A DNA stretch of 64,000 nucleotides, taken from the NCBI RefSeq assembly GCF_021389975.1, contig NZ_CP089981.1, positions 2,691,501 through 2,755,500 of the forward strand. The letters run 5' to 3'. A program made the position numbers and the translations under genes. The DNA is from Fulvivirga ulvae (GTDB lineage Bacteria > Bacteroidota > Bacteroidia > Cytophagales > Cyclobacteriaceae). Every line of letters begins with the position of its first letter. The stretch's first letter is position 1. Below are positions 42,952-52,326 of the stretch, piece by piece. The notes below the pieces were generated by a model. The model was not told where the DNA came from. It ran no database searches and worked only from the letters and a program-made list of their open reading frames with translations.

Positions 42952-45900
42952 ATGAATAAGCATGTTTATTTACTCTTTACGGTATTATTTTGTCTTACTA
43001 TAGCCACTACTTTGGCTCAGGGAGACGAAGCTCTTGAAAAAGCATATGTCAGAGCTAATGAAAAGCTTGAAAAAGGAGATTTTCGAAGCGCTATACTGGA
43101 TTATTCACAATTGATCAATTCGAAGTTCGGCAACAATGAAGTGTATGTTAAAAGAGGTATAGCTTATTATCAAACCAAAGATTATGACAAAGCATCTGCT
43201 GATTTTGACGATGCGGTTAAAGCCAGAATCGATAGCCCCGAACTTTACGGATATCGAGGACTAACAAAATATGAGCAGAAAGATTATCAGGGAGCAGCCA
43301 GCGAGTTGGAAAAGGCTGCTAATATGGGCTTTAATAAGCCTGAGGGTTTATTTAATCTTGGGAATGCTAAATTCCGGTTAGACAGTTATCAGGACGCCAT
43401 AAAATACTATGATCAGGCCGAAAAAGCGGGCTATAGTAATGCTACATTATTTAATAATAGGGGTAAAGCTAAGTTTACTTTAAAAAATTATGATGCGGCC
43501 GTTCAGGATTATAATAAAGCGTTGGCTGTTGATGCTAAATACGATAAAGCTTTGGAGAACCGGGCAGAGGCATATTATGAATTAAAAAAGTGGAAAGAAG
43601 CCGCTGAAGATTATGATGCATTGATAAAATCAGGAAAAGTAACAGATGAGAACTTTGCCAGGCGGGGTATAGCCTTATATCAATTGAAAAATTACGACGA
43701 GGCGGCAAAGGATCTGGAAAGTGCGATCCAAAGGGGCAGTAAGATACCTGAACTGACCTATTACCTCGGCAATATCTATTTTGAGAAGAAAGATTATAAA
43801 AAGTCGGCACTTTACTATGAGCAGGCCCAGCGAGCCAATGCGGAAGTTGCTGATCTTAATGCAAAGCTCGGACAGGCATACTTTCTTAGTGATAATTACT
43901 CTGCGGCAGAAACTACCTTTACTACTGCGATCAATAAAGGGAACAATGATCCGGCAAATTACCTGTATCGCGGCTTGGCAAGGTATGAGTTAAAGGATGA
44001 TAATGGGGCCTATCAGGATCTGAAACAAGCCACTGACAAAGGGCAAAAAAACTACAAAGCCTTTTACTATCTGGGGAACTTACAGTTTAAGCAAGAAGAA
44101 TATCATTTGGCAGAAGCCAGCTACGATAAAGCTATTGCTATTGAAGCTGACGACCCCGTAATATTTAACAATCGAGGAAAATCAAAATTTAACCTTGATA
44201 AGCATCAGGAAGCCCTTAAAGACTATAATCAGGCACTATCTCTCAAAGCAGATTATGATAAAGCGCTTGAGAATAGAGCTGAGGCATTTTTCAAACTGGA
44301 GAAGTGGCAGGAGGCAGTAAATGATTACGATGCGCTGATCAAAGCCGGCAAAGTAACAGACGAAAATTTTGCCAGAAGGGGTATAGCAATGTACAAGCAG
44401 GGCAAGTATGATGACGCCATAAAGGACCTGGAGAGTGCGGTGCAAAGAGGAAGTAAAATTCAAGAGCTGACTTACTACCTGGGTAATGCATGGTTTGCCA
44501 AAGAGGACTATAAGAAAGCCTCTCTTTATTATGAGCAGGCTCAGCGTGCTGGCGTTGTTGCCTCTGACCTGAGTGCCAAATTAGGAAAATCGTACTTTCT
44601 TAATAAGAACTGCAACGCGGCCGAAACCACATTGTCAGATGCCATAAGTAAAGGCAGCGCTGATGTAGACAGCTACCTGTACCGGGGTTTGGCAAGGTAT
44701 GAGTTGAAGAATGAGGACGGAGCCATAGCCGATCTGCAACAGGCTATATCCAAGGGAGTTAAGGATTATAATGCATATCATTACCTGGGTAATCTGCAAT
44801 TTAAAAAAGAGGAATACGCAAATGCTGTAGCCAGTTATGATAAAGCCATCTCGCTTGATGCTTCTGACGCTGTAGTTTTTAATAACCGGGGTAAAGCTAA
44901 ATTCAACCTACAGAAGTATAATGAGGCTATTGCTGATTTTGATAAAGCCCTCGCTCTCCAGGGAGATTACAGCAAGGCACTGGAAAACCGGGCAGAAGCA
45001 AAGTTTGCGGCCAAAGACTGGCCGGGAACTATTGCGGATTATGAAGCTATTAAAAAATCAGGAGGTTCGGATGCCGGTATTTATGAAAAAACAGGTATAG
45101 CCCGTTTTAATACCGGTGATTTTCAGGGAGCTGTTACTGACCTGAAGTCGGCCGTTCAAAGAGGTGCCACTGGTGATGACCTGAACCTGAAACTTGGTAT
45201 AGCACTATATAAGACAGGAGGAAACAAAGAGGCTTACTCTTATTTACAAAAAGCCGAAGAAGCCAGTCTTGCCACTCCACAGGTTTATGAGATGTTGGGA
45301 GTATCGGCCTATGGTAACAAGAGCTTTGGCAAGGCTGATGAATATATAACGAAGGCATTGGATGGAGGTGTAAAAAGCAATGATCTCTACAAGTATCGTG
45401 GTGCGGCAAGATACGCTACAAACAATGTAGAGGGAGCATTTGAAGATTTTAAAAGGGCGGAGTCTCTGGGGTCTGCGGATTACGAGACGTTTAAGTCATT
45501 AGGTGATATATACTATTCACGAAATGAACTGGAAAATTCAATTGCCGCCTATAATAAAGCGGTTGCTGTAAAAGCTGATGATCCGGTGGTGTTAAACAAC
45601 AGAGGTAAGGCCAAGCTTCTTCTCAAGAACCACCAGGGAGCCGTTGATGATTTTGATAAGGCTATCGCCTTGAAATCGGATTATGGAAAAGCCTTGCTCA
45701 ACCGTGGAACTGCCCGATTTGAACTTAAAAATTACTCCGGAGCAATAGCAGATCTGGAAAAAGCCAAGGAAGCCTCAGGGCAAAGCAAAGAGGTGGTTAA
45801 AATGCTGGGATTGGCCTATTACGAAACTGGGAATAAAAAAGAGGCGGAAAAGTACCTCGATAAGGCCATTCAGGAAGGTTCTAAGGATGCACAGGTATAC

Positions 45901-47862
45901 GTGTATAGCGGTTTGCTAAGCTATGATCAGGGTGATTTTAAAAAAACGGCTGGATATCTGGATAAAGCGGAAGAGCTTGGAGAAAAATCTCCCGCGATAT
46001 ATGAAAAAAGAGGTCTTGCCAAGTATAATTTGAAAAATTATCAGGGAGCGGTGGATGACCTTACCCGCGCTGAGAAATCGGGAGTGGCAAATGCAGACCT
46101 GTATGCGAAAGTAGGTATAGCGCAGTATGAGCTAAAAAATTATGAAGAGGCAGCAGGCAATTTGCAAAAGGCAGTCTCCAAAGGGTCGAAAGAAAATGAA
46201 GTTTACTACAACTTAGGTAATGCACAATTCAGGCTCGAACAGTATGATCAGGCCATTAAGAGCTATGACCAGGCTATAGCTCTGGGAGCTGGAGACGAGC
46301 TGGTTTACAACAATAGAGGGAAAGCTAAAATGCTAACCAATAAACTGTCAGAGGCAATTGGTGACTTTGATAAGGCCCTTCAGGTTAAGCCAGAGTATAA
46401 TGTTGCTTTGCTCAATAGAGGTACCGCTAAATACCTTTCAAAGGACTACAAAGGAGCCATAGCTGATTTGAATAAAATTATAGATGCTAACCAGGGAGGT
46501 AAAGAAGAGTATCTGTACCTGGGGGTATCGAAATTCCAGACTCAGGATTATGATGGTGCACTCACCGCTCTGGATAAAGCCCATTCTTTAGGTATAAATG
46601 ATATGTTGCTTTATTATGGTTTGGGTAATGCTCAATATTATAAGGGAGACTTTGAAAAAGCTGTAGCTAATCTTGAGAAGGCCATCCAGATGGGAGCAGA
46701 AGATGTGCAGACTTATGCTAATAAAGGTGCTGCCGAATATAAACTGGAAAAGTATCAAGCTGCTGCTACAGACCTTAAAAAGGCCGTGGAGATGGGAGCT
46801 TCTGAGGCAGAAGTATTCCATAACCTGGGCCATTCACTATATGAATCAAATGATTTTGAGGGAGCTGTTTCTGCATTGAATAAAGCCATTAGTGCCAAAA
46901 GCGATTATGGCTCGGCATATTTTCACAGGGGAAATGCCAGGTTCAGGCTTAAAAATTATGAAAGTGCTATTAAGGACTATGATGAGGCGATCGCAAAAGG
47001 TGTGAAAAACCCAGTTATTTTTAATAACAAGGGCAAGGCCTACCAGTTAGCAGATAACCTGGATCAGGCCATTGATAGTTATACCAAAGCCATTGAAGTT
47101 GATGGTAACTACGCGAGAGCTTATGAGAACAGAGGCAAGGCCAGCTTCATACAGGAAAAGTATGAGGCGGCAGCTAAGGATTTATCCAGGTATGAAAAAC
47201 TAGAGGAAAAGCCTGATGGAGAGACTATATTTTACTTAGCAGAATCATATTACCATATGCAGGAATATGTGAGAGCCCTGTCCTATTTTGACAAAACCAT
47301 TGAGGCAGGTAATAAAAGTGGTGAAACTTACCAGCACAGAGCAAGGACGCTGATGGAAACACAGGACTATGAAGGGGCTATAGCCGACCTGCAAAATGCG
47401 CTGAATGCAGGTAAGAAAGATGCATCAGTGTATATGGATCGCGCACGAGCCAATCTTTATTTGGGAAATATACGTGCTGCATCCAATGATCTTGACGATG
47501 TTATATCGAAAGATCCTGATAATGCAGATGCATATTATAACCGGGCATACCTAAAGGAGGAGGCTGAAGATTACGAAGGTGCCATAAGTGATTACGCAAA
47601 GGTGGTAAAGCTTACCCCGGAAGACGATGCCGCACATTTTCATCTTGCGAATGTTACCGTATCATCAGGTAACGTGGGTGGAGCACTGGAGTCAATCAAT
47701 AAAGCTATTGAGTTAAATGGCAAAGAGGCATCTTACCACAAAGTAAAAGGCAATATTTTATACCAGCTTGATCGCGGGGGAGAAGCCTGTGAGAGCTGGA
47801 GGACAGCAGTAGAACTTGGAGATAAAAAAGCTTCCTATTTTATTGGTCAGTACTGTAATTAA
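42952..47862 (+). CDS. Giant secreted tetratricopeptide-repeat protein
   Basis: The 1636-residue protein has a signal peptide (FCLTIATTLAQ) and then consists almost entirely of about 47 TPR units of 34 residues (patterns such as AIxDYxKAIxLxxxxxxAYxNRGxAxxxLxxYxxA). A higher-order unit recurs: NNRGK-type repeats begin at residues 168, 406, 644, 882, 1120 and 1358, i.e. every 238 residues (exactly seven TPRs). The rod-like solenoid would lie in the periplasm or at the surface and serve as a protein-binding scaffold; a partner is not visible. No enzymatic domain is fused. A hairpin TGCCCGG/CCGGGCA follows at 47890-47917. Confidence 0.93.
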   Translation: MNKHVYLLFTVLFCLTIATTLAQGDEALEKAYVRANEKLEKGDFRSAILDYSQLINSKFGNNEVYVKRGIAYYQTKDYDKASADFDDAVKARIDSPELYGYRGLTKYEQKDYQGAASELEKAANMGFNKPEGLFNLGNAKFRLDSYQDAIKYYDQAEKAGYSNATLFNNRGKAKFTLKNYDAAVQDYNKALAVDAKYDKALENRAEAYYELKKWKEAAEDYDALIKSGKVTDENFARRGIALYQLKNYDEAAKDLESAIQRGSKIPELTYYLGNIYFEKKDYKKSALYYEQAQRANAEVADLNAKLGQAYFLSDNYSAAETTFTTAINKGNNDPANYLYRGLARYELKDDNGAYQDLKQATDKGQKNYKAFYYLGNLQFKQEEYHLAEASYDKAIAIEADDPVIFNNRGKSKFNLDKHQEALKDYNQALSLKADYDKALENRAEAFFKLEKWQEAVNDYDALIKAGKVTDENFARRGIAMYKQGKYDDAIKDLESAVQRGSKIQELTYYLGNAWFAKEDYKKASLYYEQAQRAGVVASDLSAKLGKSYFLNKNCNAAETTLSDAISKGSADVDSYLYRGLARYELKNEDGAIADLQQAISKGVKDYNAYHYLGNLQFKKEEYANAVASYDKAISLDASDAVVFNNRGKAKFNLQKYNEAIADFDKALALQGDYSKALENRAEAKFAAKDWPGTIADYEAIKKSGGSDAGIYEKTGIARFNTGDFQGAVTDLKSAVQRGATGDDLNLKLGIALYKTGGNKEAYSYLQKAEEASLATPQVYEMLGVSAYGNKSFGKADEYITKALDGGVKSNDLYKYRGAARYATNNVEGAFEDFKRAESLGSADYETFKSLGDIYYSRNELENSIAAYNKAVAVKADDPVVLNNRGKAKLLLKNHQGAVDDFDKAIALKSDYGKALLNRGTARFELKNYSGAIADLEKAKEASGQSKEVVKMLGLAYYETGNKKEAEKYLDKAIQEGSKDAQVYVYSGLLSYDQGDFKKTAGYLDKAEELGEKSPAIYEKRGLAKYNLKNYQGAVDDLTRAEKSGVANADLYAKVGIAQYELKNYEEAAGNLQKAVSKGSKENEVYYNLGNAQFRLEQYDQAIKSYDQAIALGAGDELVYNNRGKAKMLTNKLSEAIGDFDKALQVKPEYNVALLNRGTAKYLSKDYKGAIADLNKIIDANQGGKEEYLYLGVSKFQTQDYDGALTALDKAHSLGINDMLLYYGLGNAQYYKGDFEKAVANLEKAIQMGAEDVQTYANKGAAEYKLEKYQAAATDLKKAVEMGASEAEVFHNLGHSLYESNDFEGAVSALNKAISAKSDYGSAYFHRGNARFRLKNYESAIKDYDEAIAKGVKNPVIFNNKGKAYQLADNLDQAIDSYTKAIEVDGNYARAYENRGKASFIQEKYEAAAKDLSRYEKLEEKPDGETIFYLAESYYHMQEYVRALSYFDKTIEAGNKSGETYQHRARTLMETQDYEGAIADLQNALNAGKKDASVYMDRARANLYLGNIRAASNDLDDVISKDPDNADAYYNRAYLKEEAEDYEGAISDYAKVVKLTPEDDAAHFHLANVTVSSGNVGGALESINKAIELNGKEASYHKVKGNILYQLDRGGEACESWRTAVELGDKKASYFIGQYCN
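43453..47737 (+). repeat. Six in-phase 714-bp (238-residue) super-repeats within the TPR gene
   Basis: The codons for NNRGK (NNKGK in the sixth) start at 43453, 44167, 44881, 45595, 46309 and 47023: five consecutive intervals of exactly 714 bp. The first three units also share YxKALENRAEA at a fixed distance. Units 1 and 2 are the most alike (e.g. VTDENFARRGIA in both). DNA is diverged, so the length has been kept without indels. Confidence 0.9.
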
Positions 47863-47889
47863 AAGAAGTCATAAAGTTATTTTCACATA

Positions 47890-47917
47890 TGCCCGGTAGC
47901 CGTAAGTTTGCCGGGCA
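47890..47917 (+). terminator. Hairpin after the TPR gene
   Basis: TGCCCGG-N14-CCGGGCA, 27 bp after the stop codon but without a T-run, so termination strength is uncertain. Confidence 0.4.
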
Positions 47918-47985
47918 CTATGTTTAGAAATTCTGTTACCTGGACCTTCCTTTACGTATATACCTCTACCAGATAATACTTTATC

Positions 47986-48465
47986 ATGATTAAACTTTTT
48001 ATTCCTTTTTTCTTCGTTTTTAATACTGAAATGCCGGAAACCATATCAGGGAAAGTGATACGTGTAATCGACGGAAATACCATAGAGATTCTTGATTCGG
48101 AGAAGGAGATTGTTAAGATAATGCTCAGCGAAGTTGACTGTCCGGAGTCCGGGCAGGAATTTGCAGAGGAAGCTAAGAAATTCACCGAGAAACTTACATT
48201 AAAGAAAAGAGTTATGGTTGAACTTAAGGGCAAGGACCGATGGGGGAATAAGCTTGGACAGGTAACTTTAAACAATGGAAAACTGCTGCATCATGAGCTG
48301 TTAAAAAATGGCTTGGCCTGGGCCAGAGAAGAGAGCAACGAGGTGCTGGCAAGCTTACAGCAGGCTGCCAGAACAAATAAAAGTGGCTTATGGATAAATG
48401 AGGACCCTACACCTCCCTGGATTTACAGAAGACAACAAACCATGATGGCTCCCAAAGGTCGATAA
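47986..48465 (+). CDS. SNase-fold (thermonuclease-like) protein with degenerate active site
   Basis: The 159 residues align with the staphylococcal nuclease fold: VIRVIDGNTIEI, KIMLSEVDCPES, EEAKKFTEKL, KDRWGNKLGQV, LLKNGLAWA and the final SGLW. Compared with nuclease, the Ca-binding D21 is N (VIDG-N), R35 is M (KI-M-L) and R87 is N (RWG-N), while D19, D40 and E43 equivalents are kept. Loss of both catalytic arginines predicts little or no nuclease activity. The N-terminus (MIKLFIPFFFVF) is hydrophobic, suggesting export. It could serve as a binding module. It stands alone. Confidence 0.85.
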   Translation: MIKLFIPFFFVFNTEMPETISGKVIRVIDGNTIEILDSEKEIVKIMLSEVDCPESGQEFAEEAKKFTEKLTLKKRVMVELKGKDRWGNKLGQVTLNNGKLLHHELLKNGLAWAREESNEVLASLQQAARTNKSGLWINEDPTPPWIYRRQQTMMAPKGR

Positions 48466-48568
48466 CCTATATTTGAACATATCTGTAGCTTAGCAGTTTA
48501 TTGTAGTCAAGCACAATAAAAAGTATTAATTTTCAGTTTTATAGACTGAATGAATAAAAGAGATTGTT

Positions 48569-48955
48569 ATGAGATTTGTGTTAGTCATTCTGATATGTCT
48601 TTTAGGTGCTAGCTTTAATGCTAATGCGCAGAAAGCCAAGAAGTCTAAAGATAAACAACAACCCGTTGATAATGCATTTGAACCCTTTGCTCCTGAAGAA
48701 GTAAAGGCCCCTATTAGGAAAAGTAGCAAAAAAAGTAAAAAGTCCTACAGTACCAAGTACAACAAGACGCTCGAAGAAAAGAGAGAAGAGTTTGCCAAAC
48801 GCATGGAAGCTAATGCCAAAAAGGAGCGAAAAATGCAGAGGCAAATGGAGAAACCTCAATATTCTGATCCCTCATATTTTGGACACAAAAACAAACCCAA
48901 AAAGCGTAAGCCGAGTAAGAGGAAATTTTGTAAAGAGTGTGGCATCGTCCATTAA
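48569..48955 (+). CDS. Small secreted Lys-rich protein, unknown function
   Basis: The 128-residue product has a signal peptide (VLVILICLLGASFNANAQ) and a very basic mature part dominated by Lys (KKSKKSYSTKYNKTLEEKREEF; KNKPKKRKPSKRKFC), ending in CKECGIVH with a CxxC pair. The central RMEANAKKERKMQRQME is likely a charged helix. I do not recognise the family; nucleic-acid or polysaccharide binding is possible because of the charge. It is preceded by 103 bp and followed by deoC. Confidence 0.65.
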   Translation: MRFVLVILICLLGASFNANAQKAKKSKDKQQPVDNAFEPFAPEEVKAPIRKSSKKSKKSYSTKYNKTLEEKREEFAKRMEANAKKERKMQRQMEKPQYSDPSYFGHKNKPKKRKPSKRKFCKECGIVH

Positions 48956-49037
48956 TATAGACTAGCATACAAAAAAATGATACATTGAACTTGCGGGGAG
49001 CAATGTTTAACGGTACCTATTTCTTATCTTAGATTCA

Positions 49038-49691
49038 ATGAATAACCTCAATCGATTCATTGAACAAACCAATCTGAAACCAACTTTCGTTGCCGGAGAT
49101 GTTGATATGCTTGTAAATCAGGCTGTTGAGAATAATTTCTTAGGTATATGCGTCCCTCCTTTTTGGGTTAAAAAAGCTAGCAGAGAGATTGGCAACAGAG
49201 ATGTTCAGTTGGTAACAGTTATTGGTTTCCCGTTGGGGTATAACATGACAGAAACAAAAATCCAGGAGATAGAACTGGCTATGAGGGATGGTGCTGATGA
49301 ACTGGATATTGTCATGAATATATCTTCCTTCAAAACCGGATTACCGTGGACGAAAATTGAATTGGCCAAATGTAGTAACCTTATCCATGATAGTTATAAG
49401 CTGGTAAAGGTTATTATAGAAACGGCTTATTTATCTTTAAAGGAGATAGAAACAGCATGCAAAATATGTGCGGATGCAGGAGTTGATTTCGTGAAAACTT
49501 CAACCGGTTTTGCCGGAGAAGGAGCTAAAGTTGAGCATATAGAGCTAATGCGCAAAATATTACCTTCAAATGTTGGAATAAAGGCCTCGGGAGGTATCAA
49601 AACCTATCAGCAGGCCGTAGAGCTTGTGATGGCCGGGGCTGATAGAATAGGTACATCTTCCGGAGTGGAAATATTGGCCGAAGCAAAGTAA
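49038..49691 (+). CDS. deoC: Deoxyribose-phosphate aldolase
   Basis: The 217-residue class I aldolase has the DeoC pattern: VQLVTVIGFPLG, ELDIVMNI, the Schiff-base lysine in VDFVKTSTGF and a second catalytic lysine in GIKASGGIKT. It cleaves deoxyribose-5-phosphate to acetaldehyde and glyceraldehyde-3-phosphate in deoxynucleoside use. The acyP gene starts 10 bp after its stop, so the two are probably co-transcribed, though their functions are unrelated. Confidence 0.95.
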   Translation: MNNLNRFIEQTNLKPTFVAGDVDMLVNQAVENNFLGICVPPFWVKKASREIGNRDVQLVTVIGFPLGYNMTETKIQEIELAMRDGADELDIVMNISSFKTGLPWTKIELAKCSNLIHDSYKLVKVIIETAYLSLKEIETACKICADAGVDFVKTSTGFAGEGAKVEHIELMRKILPSNVGIKASGGIKTYQQAVELVMAGADRIGTSSGVEILAEAK

Positions 49692-49701
49692 ACAAAAAAC
49701 T

Positions 49702-49974
49702 ATGGAGCACTTTAACATCAAGGTTTTAGGCAAGGTGCAGGGGGTTTTTTACAGAGTGCATACGCGTAAAAAGGCCTATGACCTGGGCATCACAGGTTAT
49801 GTGCGCAATGAACCCGACGGTAGTGTATACATTGAAGCGGAGGGACGACTTGACAAACTTAATGAGTTTGTATCATGGTGCAGGATCGGCCCTGATAAAG
49901 CAAAAGTAGAGGAAGTACAGGTTAAATCTTCAGGCGAACTTAGGAAGTTCACCAAGTTCGAAATAGAACGCTAA
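49702..49974 (+). CDS. acyP: Acylphosphatase
   Basis: The 90-residue protein has the whole acylphosphatase motif GKVQGVFYRVHTRKKA with the catalytic arginine, and GYVRNEPDGSVYIEAEG with the catalytic asparagine. It hydrolyses carboxyl-phosphate bonds such as in acyl phosphates and carbamoyl phosphate. Length and motifs are typical. Confidence 0.95.
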   Translation: MEHFNIKVLGKVQGVFYRVHTRKKAYDLGITGYVRNEPDGSVYIEAEGRLDKLNEFVSWCRIGPDKAKVEEVQVKSSGELRKFTKFEIER

Positions 49975-50003
49975 ATGAGTTGAAATATTCAGGAGGTTTT
50001 AGG

Positions 50004-50507
50004 CTAAGCGATTTTCATCTTAATGATACCCTTATACTTATAGATCTTGAGTTCAAAATGCTGATGAATGAAAGCTCTCATTCTGTTCTCGGCAAGCTCC
50101 GCCTTGCGACCTTCAGGGTAAAAAACCGTAAGCTCGAGCACTGCTTTTAAAAAGTTAGGTCGCAGACAAAAATCCACCAGCCACTCCTCATATGTGGTAA
50201 TCCAGTCGGCTGTATATTTATCATAATGATCTTTTCCGTCAAAAAGAAACTCCAGCTGATTATTGCCATGTTTATATCGGTAAACACCGGCAAGGTTGCG
50301 GTAAAATTCCTCTAGACGATCAGTGAACTCAGTTTTATGAGCTTTAATACGCTTTACTGTGTCGTCTTCGAGCCCGAGCGGATTAAACTGATCCAGATAA
50401 AACTTCTTAGCAAAATCTATTAAATACACGATAAGATGCTGCTCCATATCAAGCTGCGCCTTTTCAAGTATATAGTTTTTATCCAGCGGAAAATATTTCT
50501 GAATCAT
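50004..50507 (-). CDS. Conserved-looking cytoplasmic protein, unknown function
   Basis: From ATG 50507 the product has 167 residues. An alternative TTG at 50549 would add 14 residues but lies upstream of a TATATTTG promoter-like element, so it is not preferred. The protein is mixed alpha-helical with many aromatic residues (FYLDQFNPLG; EEWLVDFCLRPNFLKAVLELTVFYPEGRKAEL) and no transmembrane or signal segment. I do not recognise the family. It converges on acyP with 29 bp between. Confidence 0.7.
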   Translation of the reverse strand: MIQKYFPLDKNYILEKAQLDMEQHLIVYLIDFAKKFYLDQFNPLGLEDDTVKRIKAHKTEFTDRLEEFYRNLAGVYRYKHGNNQLEFLFDGKDHYDKYTADWITTYEEWLVDFCLRPNFLKAVLELTVFYPEGRKAELAENRMRAFIHQHFELKIYKYKGIIKMKIA

Positions 50508-50526
50508 TATTAAATATTTGAATGGA

Positions 50527-50534
50527 CAAATATA
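50527..50534 (-). promoter_or_regulatory. Candidate -7 element of the 167-residue gene
   Basis: Minus-strand TATATTTG, a perfect TAnnTTTG match 19 bp before ATG 50507; it argues for that start over the TTG upstream. Confidence 0.4.
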
Positions 50535-50656
50535 ATAGTTTCTTTGCAAGTATGAGATTAAAAAAACAGAAATGATCGTATAATTGAGGGGATTATATTA
50601 CATCACTCTTTGATGGAAAGTACATAAATCCTATTTTACTTATAAGACTTAACCAT

Positions 50657-51373
50657 ATGCGACAGTTACTGATTATTTCGTGCCTTGTCCTGTTTAGTGC
50701 CTACAGCTATGCCCAGGAAGGTGCTTACCAGATTGACGTTACAAAATTAGATAGTGGTCTATACCTTTACCGCTCCTATGCTCAATATGAGGGTAATAAG
50801 GTGTCGGCCAATGGGCTCATCGTGGAAGCAAATGATAGCGTTGTGGTGATTGATTCGCCCTGGGACAACGATCAAACTACGCAGTTGCTTGACTGGATAG
50901 AAGTTGAAATAGGTAAACCGGTTGCCGCAGTAGTGATCACCCATGCCCATAACGACAGGATCGGAGGAATAGCTACCCTTCATGAAAGGAATATAAAAAC
51001 AGTAAGTAGCCAGCTTACAAAAGTATATGCGCTGAAACGTGGTTTTGAGGCACCCAGGAAAATATTCGAAAAGGAAATAACACTGAGTTTGGGAGACTAT
51101 GTAGTTAATGTATTTTACCCCGGGGCCGGGCATACGGTTGATAATACAGTAGTTTATATTGCTCCTTTCGATGTGCTTTACGGAGGGTGTTTTATTAAAA
51201 GTAGCGGGGCCAGGGATCTGGGTAATATCGAGGATGCTGACCTTGACTCATGGGCGAATAGTATTCAAAACATGCGAAAACGCTTTCCGGTACCTAAAAT
51301 GGTTATTCCAGGACATGGTGATCATGCGCCGGGTGCCATAGAAAATACTCTGAAGCTACTGAGTTATAAGTAG
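50657..51373 (+). CDS. Subclass B1 metallo-beta-lactamase
   Basis: The 238-residue protein has a signal peptide (FSAYSYAQ) and every B1 zinc-site and active-site residue: H96-x-H98-x-D100-R101 (HAHNDR), H159 (GAGHTVDN), C178 (GGCFIK with the conserved Lys), LGN, and H220 (IPGHGDH). B1 enzymes bind two zincs and hydrolyse beta-lactams including carbapenems in the periplasm. The fold size is normal for a mature B1 enzyme. It lies in housekeeping surroundings with no mobile elements, so it looks intrinsic rather than acquired. Activity spectrum is unknown. Confidence 0.92.
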   Translation: MRQLLIISCLVLFSAYSYAQEGAYQIDVTKLDSGLYLYRSYAQYEGNKVSANGLIVEANDSVVVIDSPWDNDQTTQLLDWIEVEIGKPVAAVVITHAHNDRIGGIATLHERNIKTVSSQLTKVYALKRGFEAPRKIFEKEITLSLGDYVVNVFYPGAGHTVDNTVVYIAPFDVLYGGCFIKSSGARDLGNIEDADLDSWANSIQNMRKRFPVPKMVIPGHGDHAPGAIENTLKLLSYK

Positions 51374-51374
51374 A

Positions 51375-52181
51375 CTATTGAAGAGGTGAGTTCTCCTCCT
51401 TTGCCATTACATTATAAACCATCTTATCCATCAGGCCGGGAAACCATTTGTTGAGAAAAACAGTCATTTTACCTTGAGCAGTCAGGATCAGGTGCTTTTT
51501 TCTCTTTTTGGTGGCTTTGTAAATGTGATTGGCACACTCCTCGGCTGTCATCATTTTTTCTTCTTTCCGGGGAGACTCGCCTTGCTGAGAGCCATCCGCC
51601 GTAAGCGAAGATTTTCTGATATTAGATGCAGTAAAACCCGGACAGGCTGTTAATACATGGACGCCCTTTTTAAGCATCTCAGTTCTTAGTACTTCAAGAA
51701 AACCTTGCAAGGCAAATTTTGAAGCCGAGTAGCCTGTTCTGCCCGGAAGGCCACGAAATCCGGCGATTGAAGAAATTCCGATCACTGAACCTTTGTTTTC
51801 CAATATAGATGGCAGACAATATTTGGTTGCATAAAGTACACCATAGAAGTTGATGTCCATTACCTGCTTTACCACATTCAGGTCTACATCTTCAAACAGG
51901 GCTCTCATGGATATGCCGGCATTATTGATCAGAATGTCAATCCTGCCATAGCGCTGCAGGGCCTCTTCTGCCATTCGCTTGTTATCCTCTTCCTTACTCA
52001 CATCCGACTGAAAACCTATTGCCTCAATACCCTGATCCTTAAGCTCTGTTACAGCCTGGTCTAATGGCTCTTTTTTTCTGCCCGTGATCATAATCTTTGA
52101 CCCGTTTTTACCAAAAACTTCAGCAAGAGCCTTCCCTATTCCGGAAGATCCGCCAGTTATTATTACTACTTTATTATGCAT
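51375..52181 (-). CDS. Short-chain dehydrogenase/reductase
   Basis: From ATG 52181 the product has 268 residues, an SDR with TGGSSGIGKAL, NNAG, the Ser-Tyr-Lys set (GISSIAGF; GYSASK) and a C-terminal extension of 50 residues (QGKMTVFLNKWFPGLMDKMVYNVM) typical of the DltE/YqjQ-type classical SDRs with membrane-associated tails. An upstream in-frame ATG at 52211 would add ten polar residues and is less likely. The substrate is unknown. It converges on the lactamase gene with a single base between stop codons. Confidence 0.88.
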   Translation of the reverse strand: MHNKVVIITGGSSGIGKALAEVFGKNGSKIMITGRKKEPLDQAVTELKDQGIEAIGFQSDVSKEEDNKRMAEEALQRYGRIDILINNAGISMRALFEDVDLNVVKQVMDINFYGVLYATKYCLPSILENKGSVIGISSIAGFRGLPGRTGYSASKFALQGFLEVLRTEMLKKGVHVLTACPGFTASNIRKSSLTADGSQQGESPRKEEKMMTAEECANHIYKATKKRKKHLILTAQGKMTVFLNKWFPGLMDKMVYNVMAKEENSPLQ

Positions 52182-52326
52182 GGTACAATTTGGTTTATGG
52201 GTATTGAGCAAGGGATTTCCTGCCTGCCAAAAAAATGGCGAAGTTAAGTACTGCTAAAATAATAGATTAAGTTTTATTTAACCCATCTTTTGCAGAATTG
52301 CCTATTTTTGGCTGATTTTAAATATT

